In this document: positions 56,840-64,000 of the stretch, piece by piece
Layout of the letters: every line of letters starts with the position of its first letter
Numbering within the stretch: the first letter of the stretch is position 1
Assembly (NCBI RefSeq): GCF_024490875.1
Contig: NZ_JACCLX010000026.1
Location: 1 to 64,000 of the forward strand
Direction of reading: 5' to 3'
DNA: 64,000 nt
Origin: Methanocaldococcus sp.
GTDB lineage: Archaea; AGJL01; Methanococci; Methanococcales; Methanocaldococcaceae
Made by a program: the position numbers and the translations under genes
Notes under the pieces: generated by a model
What the model saw: only the letters and a program-made list of their open reading frames with translations
Told to the model about the DNA's origin: nothing
Databases searched by the model: none

Positions 56840-56946
56840 GTATTAAAGAAGAACAAGATAAGTTTTTTAAACTAATCCATATATAAAAAACAATTAATAC
56901 AACAAACTATAATTAATAATTTCATCACATTGAGGTATTAAAAAAG

Positions 56947-57069
56947 TGTATCTACCCTTGGAAAACCGTGGCCTTCATCGAAGCCGTTGTGGCTACTCGG
57001 CACGGCCGCCTTGTGGGTAGATTGCCGAGGTGGTTTCATCCCCTGCGGAAGGTCGCCACCCGGGACATC
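56947..57069 (-). ncRNA. GC-rich structured RNA with H/ACA guide RNA architecture
   Basis: A ~120-base GC-rich island stands out in AT-rich DNA. On the minus strand ATCTACCC (57022-57015) pairs with GGGTAGAT (56957-56950), which is followed directly by ACA (56949-56947), as in archaeal H/ACA RNAs. Inside, unpaired ACAAGGCGG and TTTTCCAA would form the guide pocket, an upper stem CCGTG/CACGG follows, and CGATGAA fits a kink-turn. A second hairpin upstream (GGTGG/CCACC with CGA and GATGAAA) also looks like a kink-turn. A TATA box precedes it and a TTTTTT follows the ACA. High-GC RNAs (Hgc) are known in M. jannaschii; whether this is one of them is not tested. Confidence 0.75.
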
Positions 57070-57084
57070 TATTAATTTATAAAA

Positions 57085-57098
57085 AGAGGTATATATTT
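57085..57098 (-). promoter_or_regulatory. TATA box for the structured RNA
   Basis: On the minus strand AAAAAATATATACC lies about 20-27 bases before the start of the GC-rich RNA, right after the stop of the ribose-1,5-bisphosphate isomerase gene. The spacing fits an archaeal promoter with a start near 57066-57069. Confidence 0.55.
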
Positions 57099-57112
57099 TT
57101 TACTATCGATTA

Positions 57113-58024
57113 TTATTTTTCAAGCCAGCCAAAGTATTTCTCAATTATATACCATGCTCCCTGAGGAGGGATTAAACCAACCTCTGTAATTATTGCATCT
57201 ATATACTTAGAGGGAGTTACATCAAATGCAGGATTCCTCACTTTAATTCCTTTATATTCATCTTCAAATACTACCACTTCCTTAGGATCTCTTTCTTCAA
57301 TCTCTATTAACTCTCCTACTATAGTTTTTGGATGAAATTTGTAAGTTTCTGCGGCTGTTAAAAAAGGAACTCTACTTTCATTGGCAATTAATGCAATTTG
57401 AGAAGTTCCTATTTTATTTACAAGACAACCATTTGCTGTTATACCATCAGCCCCCACAATTACAATATCTATATCTCTCATAAAGTATCTAACTGCAGAA
57501 TCGACTATTAATGTAACATCAATTCTATAATCATAGAGAGTTTTTGCTGTAATGTATCCTTGATTTCTTGGTCTTGTTTCTGTGCAAAAAACTTTAATAT
57601 CTTTTCCTTCATCATACGCAGTTTTTATAACGCTTATTGCCGCCTCAGAATTGCAGTGAGTTAGTATTGTATATCCATCTTTTATTCTATTTGCCCCATA
57701 CTTTCCTATTTTTTCAATAGCCTTTAATGAGGATTCTATAAACTCATCAGCCCTCTCTATAACTCTCTCCTTTGGATTATCTTCATTTAATCCTTTTAAT
57801 ACATATTTAACTGCATTTGGTAAAGAGACAGCAGTAGGTCTGGCAGAGATTAATAAATTTCCCGCCTCTTTCATTTTTTTTATAAATTCTTCTTCACTTA
57901 AATGAGAGATTTTTATAGCATATTCTTTTAAAGCCTTTGCCGCCGCTCTTCCAATTCTTCCAGCCCCTCTAATTTCCATATTTTTAATTTTTTCATAAGT
58001 TTCTTTTATAATGTCTTCACTCAT
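57113..58024 (-). CDS. Ribose-1,5-bisphosphate isomerase
   Basis: The 303-residue protein belongs to the eIF2B-like/MtnA isomerase family and matches archaeal ribose-1,5-bisphosphate isomerase, which makes ribulose 1,5-bisphosphate for the archaeal Rubisco route of AMP breakdown. NMEIRGAGRIGRAAAKAL at the start, LISARPTAVSLPNAVKY near 58, TILTHCNSEAAISVI near 120 (active cysteine), FCTETRPRNQGY near 145 and VIVGADGITANGCLVNKIGT near 195 support it. The ATG at 58024 follows TGGTGCTTAAA. It lies 20 bases after the endonuclease IV-like gene. Confidence 0.92.
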   Translation of the reverse strand: MSEDIIKETYEKIKNMEIRGAGRIGRAAAKALKEYAIKISHLSEEEFIKKMKEAGNLLISARPTAVSLPNAVKYVLKGLNEDNPKERVIERADEFIESSLKAIEKIGKYGANRIKDGYTILTHCNSEAAISVIKTAYDEGKDIKVFCTETRPRNQGYITAKTLYDYRIDVTLIVDSAVRYFMRDIDIVIVGADGITANGCLVNKIGTSQIALIANESRVPFLTAAETYKFHPKTIVGELIEIEERDPKEVVVFEDEYKGIKVRNPAFDVTPSKYIDAIITEVGLIPPQGAWYIIEKYFGWLEK

Positions 58025-58044
58025 TTTAAGCACCATAAATATTT

Positions 58045-58851
58045 TTATAGTTCATTATAACACTTCATAAGCAAAACAGCATCATATTCCAATAAAGGAC
58101 TTTCACATATTACAGTTCCAGAGGTATTAAAATCTTTCAACGCCTTTAATGCATCCTTATAATTAAAATCAGATTCTTTTAAAGGTAGATGCCTTCTTTC
58201 CCCTCCCTTTCCATACTCTATTCCTGATAAATGGATATGCATATCCTTTATAGCGTTTTTTCCTAACATATTCTCAACTTTTTCAAGTATCTTATAAAAG
58301 GAATCATAGTTATTTATTCTTCCTCTACTTCTTGCATAAATATGGGCAAAGTCGATACATGGAAGAAGATTTAAGTCATAGCATAAATTTAAAGTTTCCT
58401 CAACATCTCCAAATTGAGATACTCTTCCAGAAGTTTCTGGTCTTAACATAATATTTAAATTTAATAATTCTAATTTTTCTAAAATTTTTTGAATGTTTGA
58501 CTTTATTATATTATATGTGGTTTCTTTACTTTTCTTTAAGTAATATCCAGGATGAAAAACTAAATTTCTTCCACAGTTATTTAAAACCTTTGCAGTTTTT
58601 ATAATTCTCTCAATACTATTTTTAATTTTATACTCTTCATTTGCATTGAGATTTATAAAGTGAGGAGCATGAGCAGAGAAAACAATATCTTTTCCATACT
58701 CTTTTAACTTTTTAGCATAGTCCTCTTTCATATAAACTCCTTTGACAAATTCCAATTCCATAGCTCCCAAATTTAACTTTCTTAAAACATCTATTCCTTT
58801 AAATTCATCCTCTGCAGATATAGGAACTCCTGCGGTGCCAAATATTAACAT
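58045..58851 (-). CDS. Endonuclease IV-like (AP endonuclease) TIM-barrel protein
   Basis: The 268-residue protein has the ligands expected for a trinuclear zinc site: FSAHAPHFINLNA near residue 57, VFHPGYY near 98, IMLRPETSGRVSQFGDVEETL near 133, LPCIDFAHIYARSRG near 162, DMHIHLSGIEYGKGG near 204 and VICESPLLE near 248. That order fits Nfo, which cuts at abasic sites. One position differs: where E. coli Nfo has D-R-H, this has RRHLPL. The function as an AP endonuclease is probable but could be a related isomerase. Co-oriented with the isomerase gene, just upstream of it. Confidence 0.82.
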   Translation of the reverse strand: MLIFGTAGVPISAEDEFKGIDVLRKLNLGAMELEFVKGVYMKEDYAKKLKEYGKDIVFSAHAPHFINLNANEEYKIKNSIERIIKTAKVLNNCGRNLVFHPGYYLKKSKETTYNIIKSNIQKILEKLELLNLNIMLRPETSGRVSQFGDVEETLNLCYDLNLLPCIDFAHIYARSRGRINNYDSFYKILEKVENMLGKNAIKDMHIHLSGIEYGKGGERRHLPLKESDFNYKDALKALKDFNTSGTVICESPLLEYDAVLLMKCYNEL

Positions 58852-58897
58852 ATTGTCCCCTTCAATATAATAAATGTGTAAATAAAATATTTTTTAT

Positions 58898-58956
58898 TTA
58901 TTTTTCTTCTATATTTTCATTTTCATCTTCTATCTTTTTTGGTGGAACTCTTGCAA
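58898..58956 (-). pseudogene. Displaced former C-terminus of trmI
   Basis: On the minus strand this fragment reads ARVPPKKIEDENENIEEK and a stop. The present trmI ends ARVPPKPIDEE. The shared 16 bases (TTGCAAGAGTTCCACC) appear at both places, with the GC-rich hairpin element between. So an insertion with duplication at this site gave trmI a new end and left the old end downstream without a start. Confidence 0.7.
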
Positions 58957-59141
58957 TCCATAGGGCTCCGCCCTATTGGGATACCCGGGATGCATTGCTT
59001 CGCTAACGCTCAGCAATGCCTCTTAAATTAAAATAAAAAAGACAAAACTCCGGGGGTATACCAATAGGGAGTGGAACCCCCTATGGATGTATTACCTCGC
59101 TTACGCTCGGTAGTGCCTCTTATTCTTCATCAATTGGTTTA
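58957..59141 (-). mobile_element. GC-rich hairpin element inserted at the 3' end of trmI
   Basis: About 185 bases of unlike composition are bordered by direct repeats of 16 bases (58941-58956 and 59142-59157). The element starts TCCATAGGGCTCCGCCCTAT and carries near its other side CCCCCTATGGA and GGTATACCAATAGGG, so its ends are inverted repeats (TCCATAGGG...CCCTATTGG). It also has two direct copies of a ~36-base hairpin unit: GCATTGCTTCGC...GCAATGC at 58991-59018 and GTATTACCTCGC...GGTAGTGC at 59089-59116, each followed by CTCTTA; base changes in the stems compensate. It has no transposase, so it resembles a MITE or REP-like element. The last CTCTTA supplies the trmI stop. Confidence 0.65.
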
Positions 59142-59956
59142 GGTGGAACTCTTGCAACTGTTATATAGCCAGTATGACCTATCATCCTCGTTGAAGGTCT
59201 AACTCCTTTCTCAGAAACTTCAATCTCTCTTTCAATAAGTTCATAAGTATGTATATCCCAGAATCCTTCTTCTTTAAGTTTTTCAACTGTCTTTTTAACC
59301 TGCTCTATGTATGGAAGATATGTAACTATCCTCCCTCTTTTTTTATTCAATGCCTTTTTTGCATTCTCTACAACATTCCAAGGATCTGGCAAATCTAAAA
59401 CGATTACATCCACATCTTTTTCATCAATTTTTTCTCTAACATCACCAATTTTTTGAATTACATTAAATAAACCATCCTCTATTTCAATTTCATCCTCATC
59501 GTCAAAATCTTCATCCAATCCAATAATTTTTTGTCCTTTTCTTATAGCCCCAACTCTTAATAAATTTTTTCTTGCAACTTTGGCAAATTCTGGTCTAATA
59601 TCGTAAGTTATAACTTTTCCAGTTTTTCCAACGGCATTTGACAAATACATAGTTAATGCTCCTGATCCAGTTCCTGCTTCTACAACTGTTTCTCCTTCCC
59701 TAATTCCAGATATACTTATAATAAAGCCAATGTCTTTTGGAAGTAAGGTAGTTACAGTTCTTTTCATTCTTTTTAATATATCAAACATTGTGGGCTCTAC
59801 CAAATAAAATCTATATCCTTTATGAGATTTTAGTTCAAATCCTTCTTCAACATTCTCTAAATCTACTATTCCCAAATCTGTTCCAAATTTTTTAACATCC
59901 TTTTTTAATAAATATCTCTTCCCTCTCTCATCTACTAACAGTTTATAGGCAAACAT
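59120..59956 (-). CDS. trmI: tRNA (adenine-N1)-methyltransferase TrmI
   Basis: The ~278-residue protein methylates adenine N1 at positions 57/58 in archaeal tRNA, which helps tRNA stay stable at high temperature. TLLPKDIGFIISISGIREGETVVEAGTGSGALTMYLS near residues 70-105 holds the SAM site, with the aspartate of ITYDIRPEFAKVA near 118, DVIVLDLPDPWNVV near 190 and the C-terminal VRPSTRMIGHTGYITVARVPPK. The ATG at 59956 follows GAGTGATGTTT. The C-terminus has been replaced: the last few residues and the stop lie next to the GC-rich element. Just after rnhB. Confidence 0.93.
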   Translation of the reverse strand: MFAYKLLVDERGKRYLLKKDVKKFGTDLGIVDLENVEEGFELKSHKGYRFYLVEPTMFDILKRMKRTVTTLLPKDIGFIISISGIREGETVVEAGTGSGALTMYLSNAVGKTGKVITYDIRPEFAKVARKNLLRVGAIRKGQKIIGLDEDFDDEDEIEIEDGLFNVIQKIGDVREKIDEKDVDVIVLDLPDPWNVVENAKKALNKKRGRIVTYLPYIEQVKKTVEKLKEEGFWDIHTYELIEREIEVSEKGVRPSTRMIGHTGYITVARVPPKPIDEE

Positions 59957-59965
59957 AAACATCAC

Positions 59966-60652
59966 TCATAAAGTTAATTTTGTTTGTTTATATTTGTTTA
60001 TTATATTTTGACAAGTTTTCCAGTGTATCCTTGTAATATCTGGAAGTTTCTTATGCTTTTTATAATAATCTTCAAGGAATTTTATAGTTTTTTTATCAGA
60101 TGGATAACCACTTCCAAAATCTCCGTAAATTTTTTTATATTTTTCAATCAAATTATCTCTCTCTACCTTTGCAATTATTGAAGCACTTGAAACTATAGGA
60201 TACTTAGCATCAGCCTTATGTTCAGCTATAATTTTAACATCTAAATTTCTCTCTTTAATTGTGTCTGAAATTAACTCTTTAAATTTATTAACAAATTTTT
60301 CAGAATTGCTAAAAGCATCTATGTAAATCTCCAATTTATCATTTTTTATATCCAATTTATTAATTAAATTTTTAACGACCTTTGAGAATGAATTAAGTTC
60401 TATCTCATTTAAATTAATTTTGTTCATTAGTTCATTTATTTTGTCTGCATCTAAGATTAACTTTTCAGAGTATCCCAAACTTTCAAGAGATTTTTTTAAT
60501 TGACTTCTTTTATTTTTAGTTAATGCTTTACTATCTTTAACTCCTAATTTTTTTAACTCTCCTTCTTTCTCCTTTTCAATGGCATAGGCGCATACTACCA
60601 TAGGTCCTATAACTGGCCCTCTTCCTGCCTCATCAACTCCTATAATTATCAT
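59966..60652 (-). CDS. rnhB: Ribonuclease HII
   Basis: RNase HII removes ribonucleotides from DNA-RNA hybrids. The ~228-residue protein opens with IIGVDEAGRGPVIGPMVV, with the first two metal residues, and has VKDSKALTKNKR near 42, IYIDAFSNSEK near 107 (aspartate), IVSSASIIAKVERD near 153 and GSGYPSDKKTIKFL near 180. The ATG at 60652 follows TTGGTGATTAAA. It lies 9 bases before trmI and runs away from purP with ~180 bases between. Confidence 0.95.
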   Translation of the reverse strand: MIIIGVDEAGRGPVIGPMVVCAYAIEKEKEGELKKLGVKDSKALTKNKRSQLKKSLESLGYSEKLILDADKINELMNKINLNEIELNSFSKVVKNLINKLDIKNDKLEIYIDAFSNSEKFVNKFKELISDTIKERNLDVKIIAEHKADAKYPIVSSASIIAKVERDNLIEKYKKIYGDFGSGYPSDKKTIKFLEDYYKKHKKLPDITRIHWKTCQNIINKYKQTKLTL

Positions 60653-60830
60653 TTTAATCACCAATATAAATTGAAGTTTTTTAAGGTTAAGTTTTACCTA
60701 TTTAAAAATTTCTACTTAATTTAAGAAGTAAGGATTTTATATTATTTCCCCTAAAAGATATTTTAAATAGTTCTTAATTTAACTTTTTTAAATTTGGATT
60801 TTTAAAATTTCAGAATTTTGGAGGGATACA

Positions 60831-61916
60831 ATGATTTCAAAGAACGAGATTTTAGAAGTTTTTGAAAAATATAATAAAGATGAGATAACAATAGCAACAT
60901 TGGGAAGCCATACATCTTTACATATTTTAAAAGGGGCAAAATTGGAAGGTTTTTCTACTGTCTGTATAACTATGAAGGGAAGAGATGTTCCATACAAGAG
61001 GTTTAAAGTTGCTGATAAATTTATATATGTCGATAATTTCTCAGATATAAAAAATGAAGAGATTCAAGAAAAGTTGAGGGAGTTAAACGCTATAGTTGTT
61101 CCTCATGGCTCTTTTATAGCCTATTGCGGTTTAGACAATATAGAGAACAATTTTTTAGTTCCAATGTTTGGTAATAGAAGAATTTTAAGATGGGAATCTG
61201 AAAGAAGTTTAGAGAGAAAACTATTAAAAGAATCTGGAATAAGAGTTCCTAAAAAATATGAGAGTCCAGAAGACATTGATAAAACTGTTATCGTTAAATT
61301 CCCTGGAGCAAGAGGAGGGAGGGGATACTTTATTGCTTCATCAACAGAGGAGTTTTATAAGAAGGCAGAAGATTTAAAGAAGAGAGGAATATTGACTGAT
61401 GAAGATATTGAAAATGCTCATATAGAAGAATATATTATTGGAACTAATTTTTGTATACACTACTTTTACTCTCCATTAAAGGATGAGGTAGAATTGTTGG
61501 GAATGGATAGAAGATATGAGAGTAATATAGATGGATTAGTTAGGATTCCAGCAAAAGACCAATTAGAATTAAATGTTAATCCAAGTTATGTAATTACTGG
61601 AAATATTCCTGTTGTAATTAGAGAAAGTTTATTGCCACAAGTTTTTGAAATTGGAGATAAATTAGTAAGTAAGGCAAAAGAACTAATACCTCCTGGAATG
61701 ATTGGTCCATTCTGCTTACAGTGTTTGTGTAATGAATACTTAGAATTAGTTGTCTTTGAAATGAGCGCAAGAACTGATGGAGGTTCTAATACCTTTATGA
61801 ATGGAAGTCCATACTCTTTCTTATACAATGGTGAGCCATTAAGTATGGGACAAAGAATTGCAAGAGAAATTAAAATGGCTTTACAGTTGAATATGATTGA
61901 TAAGGTAATCTCATAA
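60831..61916 (+). CDS. purP: FAICAR synthetase PurP (ATP-grasp)
   Basis: PurP formylates AICAR using formate and ATP in archaeal purine synthesis. The 361-residue protein starts with TIATLGSHTSLHILKGAKLEGFST near residue 17, has VVPHGSFIAYCGL near 89, the ATP-grasp IVKFPGARGGRGYFIASS near 153, and GPFCLQCLCNE with LVVFEMSARTDGGSNTFMNGSPYS near 300. ATG follows GGAGGGATACA. The preceding ~180 bases hold only a promoter region. Confidence 0.95.
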   Translation: MISKNEILEVFEKYNKDEITIATLGSHTSLHILKGAKLEGFSTVCITMKGRDVPYKRFKVADKFIYVDNFSDIKNEEIQEKLRELNAIVVPHGSFIAYCGLDNIENNFLVPMFGNRRILRWESERSLERKLLKESGIRVPKKYESPEDIDKTVIVKFPGARGGRGYFIASSTEEFYKKAEDLKKRGILTDEDIENAHIEEYIIGTNFCIHYFYSPLKDEVELLGMDRRYESNIDGLVRIPAKDQLELNVNPSYVITGNIPVVIRESLLPQVFEIGDKLVSKAKELIPPGMIGPFCLQCLCNEYLELVVFEMSARTDGGSNTFMNGSPYSFLYNGEPLSMGQRIAREIKMALQLNMIDKVIS

Positions 61917-61962
61917 CTTTTAAAATTTTTTAAGTTTGTGACACAATTTTACACTTTTAAGT

Positions 61963-62051
61963 AATATTTAAATATAACTGATAATTAATTACACTTTGTT
62001 CAATTCGTTCAAAATTTTTTGAACATATTAAACATTTTGAATATATTGAAC
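61963..62051 (+). promoter_or_regulatory. Promoter and inverted-repeat operator of the regulator/RND cassette
   Basis: TATTTAAATATAAC (about 61965-61978) is a good TATA box. Downstream, GTTCAAAATTTTTTGAAC (62007-62024) is an inverted repeat with 8-base arms, and a larger one pairs GTTCAATTCGTTCAAAAT (61998-62015) with ATTTTGAATATATTGAAC (62034-62051). They span the expected transcript start, as a repressor site would. The next gene encodes a winged-helix protein, so autoregulation is likely. Confidence 0.65.
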
Positions 62052-62068
62052 TAACGGATGGGATTGTT

Positions 62069-62515
62069 ATGGAAAATGCTAAAGAAATTATTATTAAGTT
62101 ATTTTCTGGAATTGCTGAGATTCATGGATTGAGCAAGTCTGTTGGAGCAGTTTATGGTATTTTATTTTTTTACGAAAAGCCGATGACAATCTCTGAAATT
62201 ATGGAGGAATTGAAAATTAGCAAAGGAAATGTAAGTATGTCATTAAGAAAGTTGGAAGAACTGGGATTAATTAAAAAAGTCTGGATAAAAGGAGAAAGAA
62301 AAAACTATTATATAGCAGTTGGAGATTTTTCTTCAATTAAAGATATTGCTAAAAAGAAGCATAAACTAATCTCAGAATCTTACGAATCTTTAAAAAATAT
62401 CGCTCAAAGTAACAAAGAAAATAAAGAATTTATTAGCAAAAAATTGGACAAAATAGAAAAAATGAAGAAGGTTTCAGAAAAGATTTTAGATGTTCTTAAT
62501 AGTGAATTGTCCTAA
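62069..62515 (+). CDS. GbsR/MarR-like winged-helix regulator
   Basis: The 148-residue protein has the GbsR-type opening [34 protein letters not shown], a helix-turn-helix [20 protein letters not shown], and the wing [14 protein letters not shown] helical, lysine-rich C-terminal tail of about 60 residues probably forms the dimer. It lies 13 bases before an RND transporter gene, and the palindromic operator upstream suggests that it controls itself and the transporter. Confidence 0.88.
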   Translation: MENAKEIIIKLFSGIAEIHGLSKSVGAVYGILFFYEKPMTISEIMEELKISKGNVSMSLRKLEELGLIKKVWIKGERKNYYIAVGDFSSIKDIAKKKHKLISESYESLKNIAQSNKENKEFISKKLDKIEKMKKVSEKILDVLNSELS

Positions 62516-62528
62516 ATGGTGATTAATT

Positions 62529-63683
62529 ATGATAAGAGAGATTTTAAAAGATCTTGCACATTTTTCTGAAAAAAAGCCATTTATTATGGTTTTAATTATA
62601 TTAATTATAACAATATTTGCTGGAATTTCTGCTACAAATATAAAGACACAGACATCTTTTGAAAAAATGCTTCCTCAAAATAATCCTATAGTTCAAACAT
62701 TGTATGAGGTCAGAGATGAATTTGGAGGTACAGATGTTGTAATTTTAGCAGTAAAAATAGTGCCGACAAACAATCCAAATAAGGTTGTAGATATAAGAGA
62801 TCCAAGAGTTATAAGGGCTGTGAAAGAGTTGGAAGAAAGTTTAAGAACTGTTGATGGAATTACAGAAGTGAGTTCTCCAGTAGATACTCTTGAAAAATTA
62901 AATGGAGGAGTTTTACCTCAAGATATTGACACAGTTAAAAGATTGTTAAGTAAACTTCCAGAAGAGCAAAGAAGGAGAATGTTTAATTCAGATTATTCAA
63001 TGATGATAATAAATGCCTTTACAGATGTTGGAGGAAATGAAAAAAAGAATGTCAGATTGATGCAGGATATTAAAGAAAGAATTAATGAAACTCCTTTACC
63101 TCCAGGGGTAGAAATCATACCAACAGGAACTCCTGCATTAAGAGATTTGTTAGATATCCTTATGAAAGAGAGTCAAAGATTTACAACGATATTTGGTTTT
63201 ATAGGGATTTTAATAATATTAATAGCATACTTTAAGAGACCTATAACTTCTATACTACCTTTATTACCTGTAATTATTTCAGTAATTTGGACCGGGGGGG
63301 CTATGGGTCTTTTAGGAATTCCATTAGATATGGCTACTGCTGGTATAGGATCTTTAATTCTTGGGCTTGGTATCGATTATGGAATTCATCTTATACATAG
63401 ATTTCAAGAAGAAAAAAGAAAAGGATTACCTACTGATAAAGCAATAGAGATAGCCGTTGTAGAAACTGGAACAGCGTTATTGGCTACCACTGCAACAACA
63501 GTAGTTGGTTTTTTAGCATTAGTATTTGCACCGTTACCTTTGATGAAACATTTAGGAGAAACTTGTGCAATGGGTATAACATTTTCAATGATTGTAGTTT
63601 TAACGCTATTACCTGCTTTAATAGTCATTGAAGATTACTATATAATTCCATTTATAAAAAGAATAAGATCAAAAGGTGAGTAA
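62529..63683 (+). CDS. RND-superfamily exporter, half-length (sterol-sensing-like)
   Basis: The 384-residue protein has one N-terminal membrane segment (FIMVLIILIITIFAGISAT), a ~170-residue extracytoplasmic loop starting FEKMLPQNNPIVQTLYEVRDEFGGTD, then five membrane segments from about residue 220. GLGIDYGIHLIHRFQEEKRKG near 281 is the RND/HAE2 family motif with the conserved aspartate. At half the usual size it should dimerise. Substrate is unknown; lipids or hopanoid-type molecules are typical for the family. It follows the regulator by 13 bases. Confidence 0.88.
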   Translation: MIREILKDLAHFSEKKPFIMVLIILIITIFAGISATNIKTQTSFEKMLPQNNPIVQTLYEVRDEFGGTDVVILAVKIVPTNNPNKVVDIRDPRVIRAVKELEESLRTVDGITEVSSPVDTLEKLNGGVLPQDIDTVKRLLSKLPEEQRRRMFNSDYSMMIINAFTDVGGNEKKNVRLMQDIKERINETPLPPGVEIIPTGTPALRDLLDILMKESQRFTTIFGFIGILIILIAYFKRPITSILPLLPVIISVIWTGGAMGLLGIPLDMATAGIGSLILGLGIDYGIHLIHRFQEEKRKGLPTDKAIEIAVVETGTALLATTATTVVGFLALVFAPLPLMKHLGETCAMGITFSMIVVLTLLPALIVIEDYYIIPFIKRIRSKGE

Positions 63684-63685
63684 TT

Positions 63686-64000
63686 ATGGATTTTAGAAAA
63701 TTATTAATTGGCTTGCTATCTATGCTCATAATATCAACCATATCAGCAAATTATGGATTACAGATAGAAGAGCCCATCTACCAACCACATATTATACATC
63801 CTGGTGATGATGTAGATTTATGGATTAAAATAGTAAATGATGACTACCAAAATAAAGTTAAAAATATTGTTATTAAAGTATCTCCTCATTATCCTTTTGA
63901 GTTAAAACAGGTTAATCCTATCAAAGGAGAAGTTATTATTGACAGTTTAAATCCTGGGGAAACATATACTGCTTACTTTAAACTACATGTTAATGAAAAT
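63686..64000 (+). CDS. Secreted protein with Ig-like (NEW3-type) domain, cut by the window edge
   Basis: The first 105 residues are visible. A signal peptide (LLIGLLSMLIISTISA) is followed by a beta-rich segment with PHIIHPGDDVDLWIKIVND and VIIDSLNPGETYTAYFKL, the pattern of NPCBM-associated (NEW3) or CARDB-like Ig folds, which occur in surface proteins of archaea. The ATG follows AGGTGAGTAATT, which overlaps the RND stop, so it is coupled with the exporter and may act as its outer partner. Ends at the edge. Confidence 0.8.
   Translation, partial: MDFRKLLIGLLSMLIISTISANYGLQIEEPIYQPHIIHPGDDVDLWIKIVNDDYQNKVKNIVIKVSPHYPFELKQVNPIKGEVIIDSLNPGETYTAYFKLHVNEN

Noticed and set aside
56947-57069. RNase P or SRP RNA as identity of the GC-rich island
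   Set aside because: Too short for SRP or RNase P RNA, and none of their conserved core elements is seen; the ACA-closed stem fits better.

Overview
The window is archaeal chromosome from a hyperthermophilic methanogen of the genus Methanocaldococcus. It is very AT-rich, uses GGTGA-type ribosome binding sites throughout, and carries genes typical of the group: energy-converting hydrogenase B (Ehb) subunits, methanogenesis marker proteins, PurP, archaeal phosphoglycerate mutase ApgM, Nep1, TruD and the HerA-Mre11-Rad50-NurA set. Many genes match M. jannaschii proteins in runs of the same order. The genus assignment is from memory of those proteins, not from a search; the species is not determined.

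Layout. 1-411: the edge of an unidentified reading frame and one copy of a ~235 bp long repeat. 412-18000: housekeeping genes (SAM hydrolase family, dCTP deaminase, M42 peptidase, Nep1, SurE, PurA, RlmE, UppS, two methanogenesis marker genes, an ABC transporter pair, PRPP synthase, TruD), with a 220 bp repeat at 1918-2135. 18078-18154: tRNA-Val. 18270-23469: an Ehb operon (membrane subunits, polyferredoxin, small ferredoxin). 23472-27981: a complete pimeloyl-CoA-to-dethiobiotin set (bioA, D, F, W) on the minus strand. 28082-38073: mixed metabolism (ApgM, DNA glycosylase, fumarase alpha subunit, CBS protein, PyrI, phosphomevalonate dehydratase small subunit, Nog1-type GTPase, PUA protein). 38275-38359: tRNA-Ser. 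38494-44703: a secreted Lon-type protease, an RNA repair-type domain, a polynucleotide kinase, CbiB and the phosphomevalonate dehydratase large subunit. 44725-52222: a minus-strand operon herA-mre11-rad50-nurA for DNA end resection, followed by a PIN-domain gene that seems to start on ATA. 52327-55606: MobB, an ArsR regulator, a DRG GTPase and methionine aminopeptidase.

The accessory part is 55607-57112: two more copies of the 220 bp repeat, a four-repeat CRISPR array without cas genes, a leader-like segment, a second copy of the long repeat (about 92% identical by eye to 172-386), and a GC-rich structured RNA on the minus strand with the architecture of an H/ACA guide RNA. Next come ribose-1,5-bisphosphate isomerase, an endonuclease IV-like protein, and trmI, whose 3' end has been remodelled by a ~185 bp GC-rich hairpin element. 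The window closes with RNase HII, PurP and a regulator/RND exporter/secreted protein cassette whose promoter carries a strong inverted-repeat operator.

I see no large new defence island. The most promising unexplained items are the trmI-disrupting hairpin element, the paired repeat families shared by the left edge and the CRISPR locus, the H/ACA-like RNA, the ATA-start PIN gene behind nurA, and the TIM-barrel/PP-loop gene pair next to apgM.
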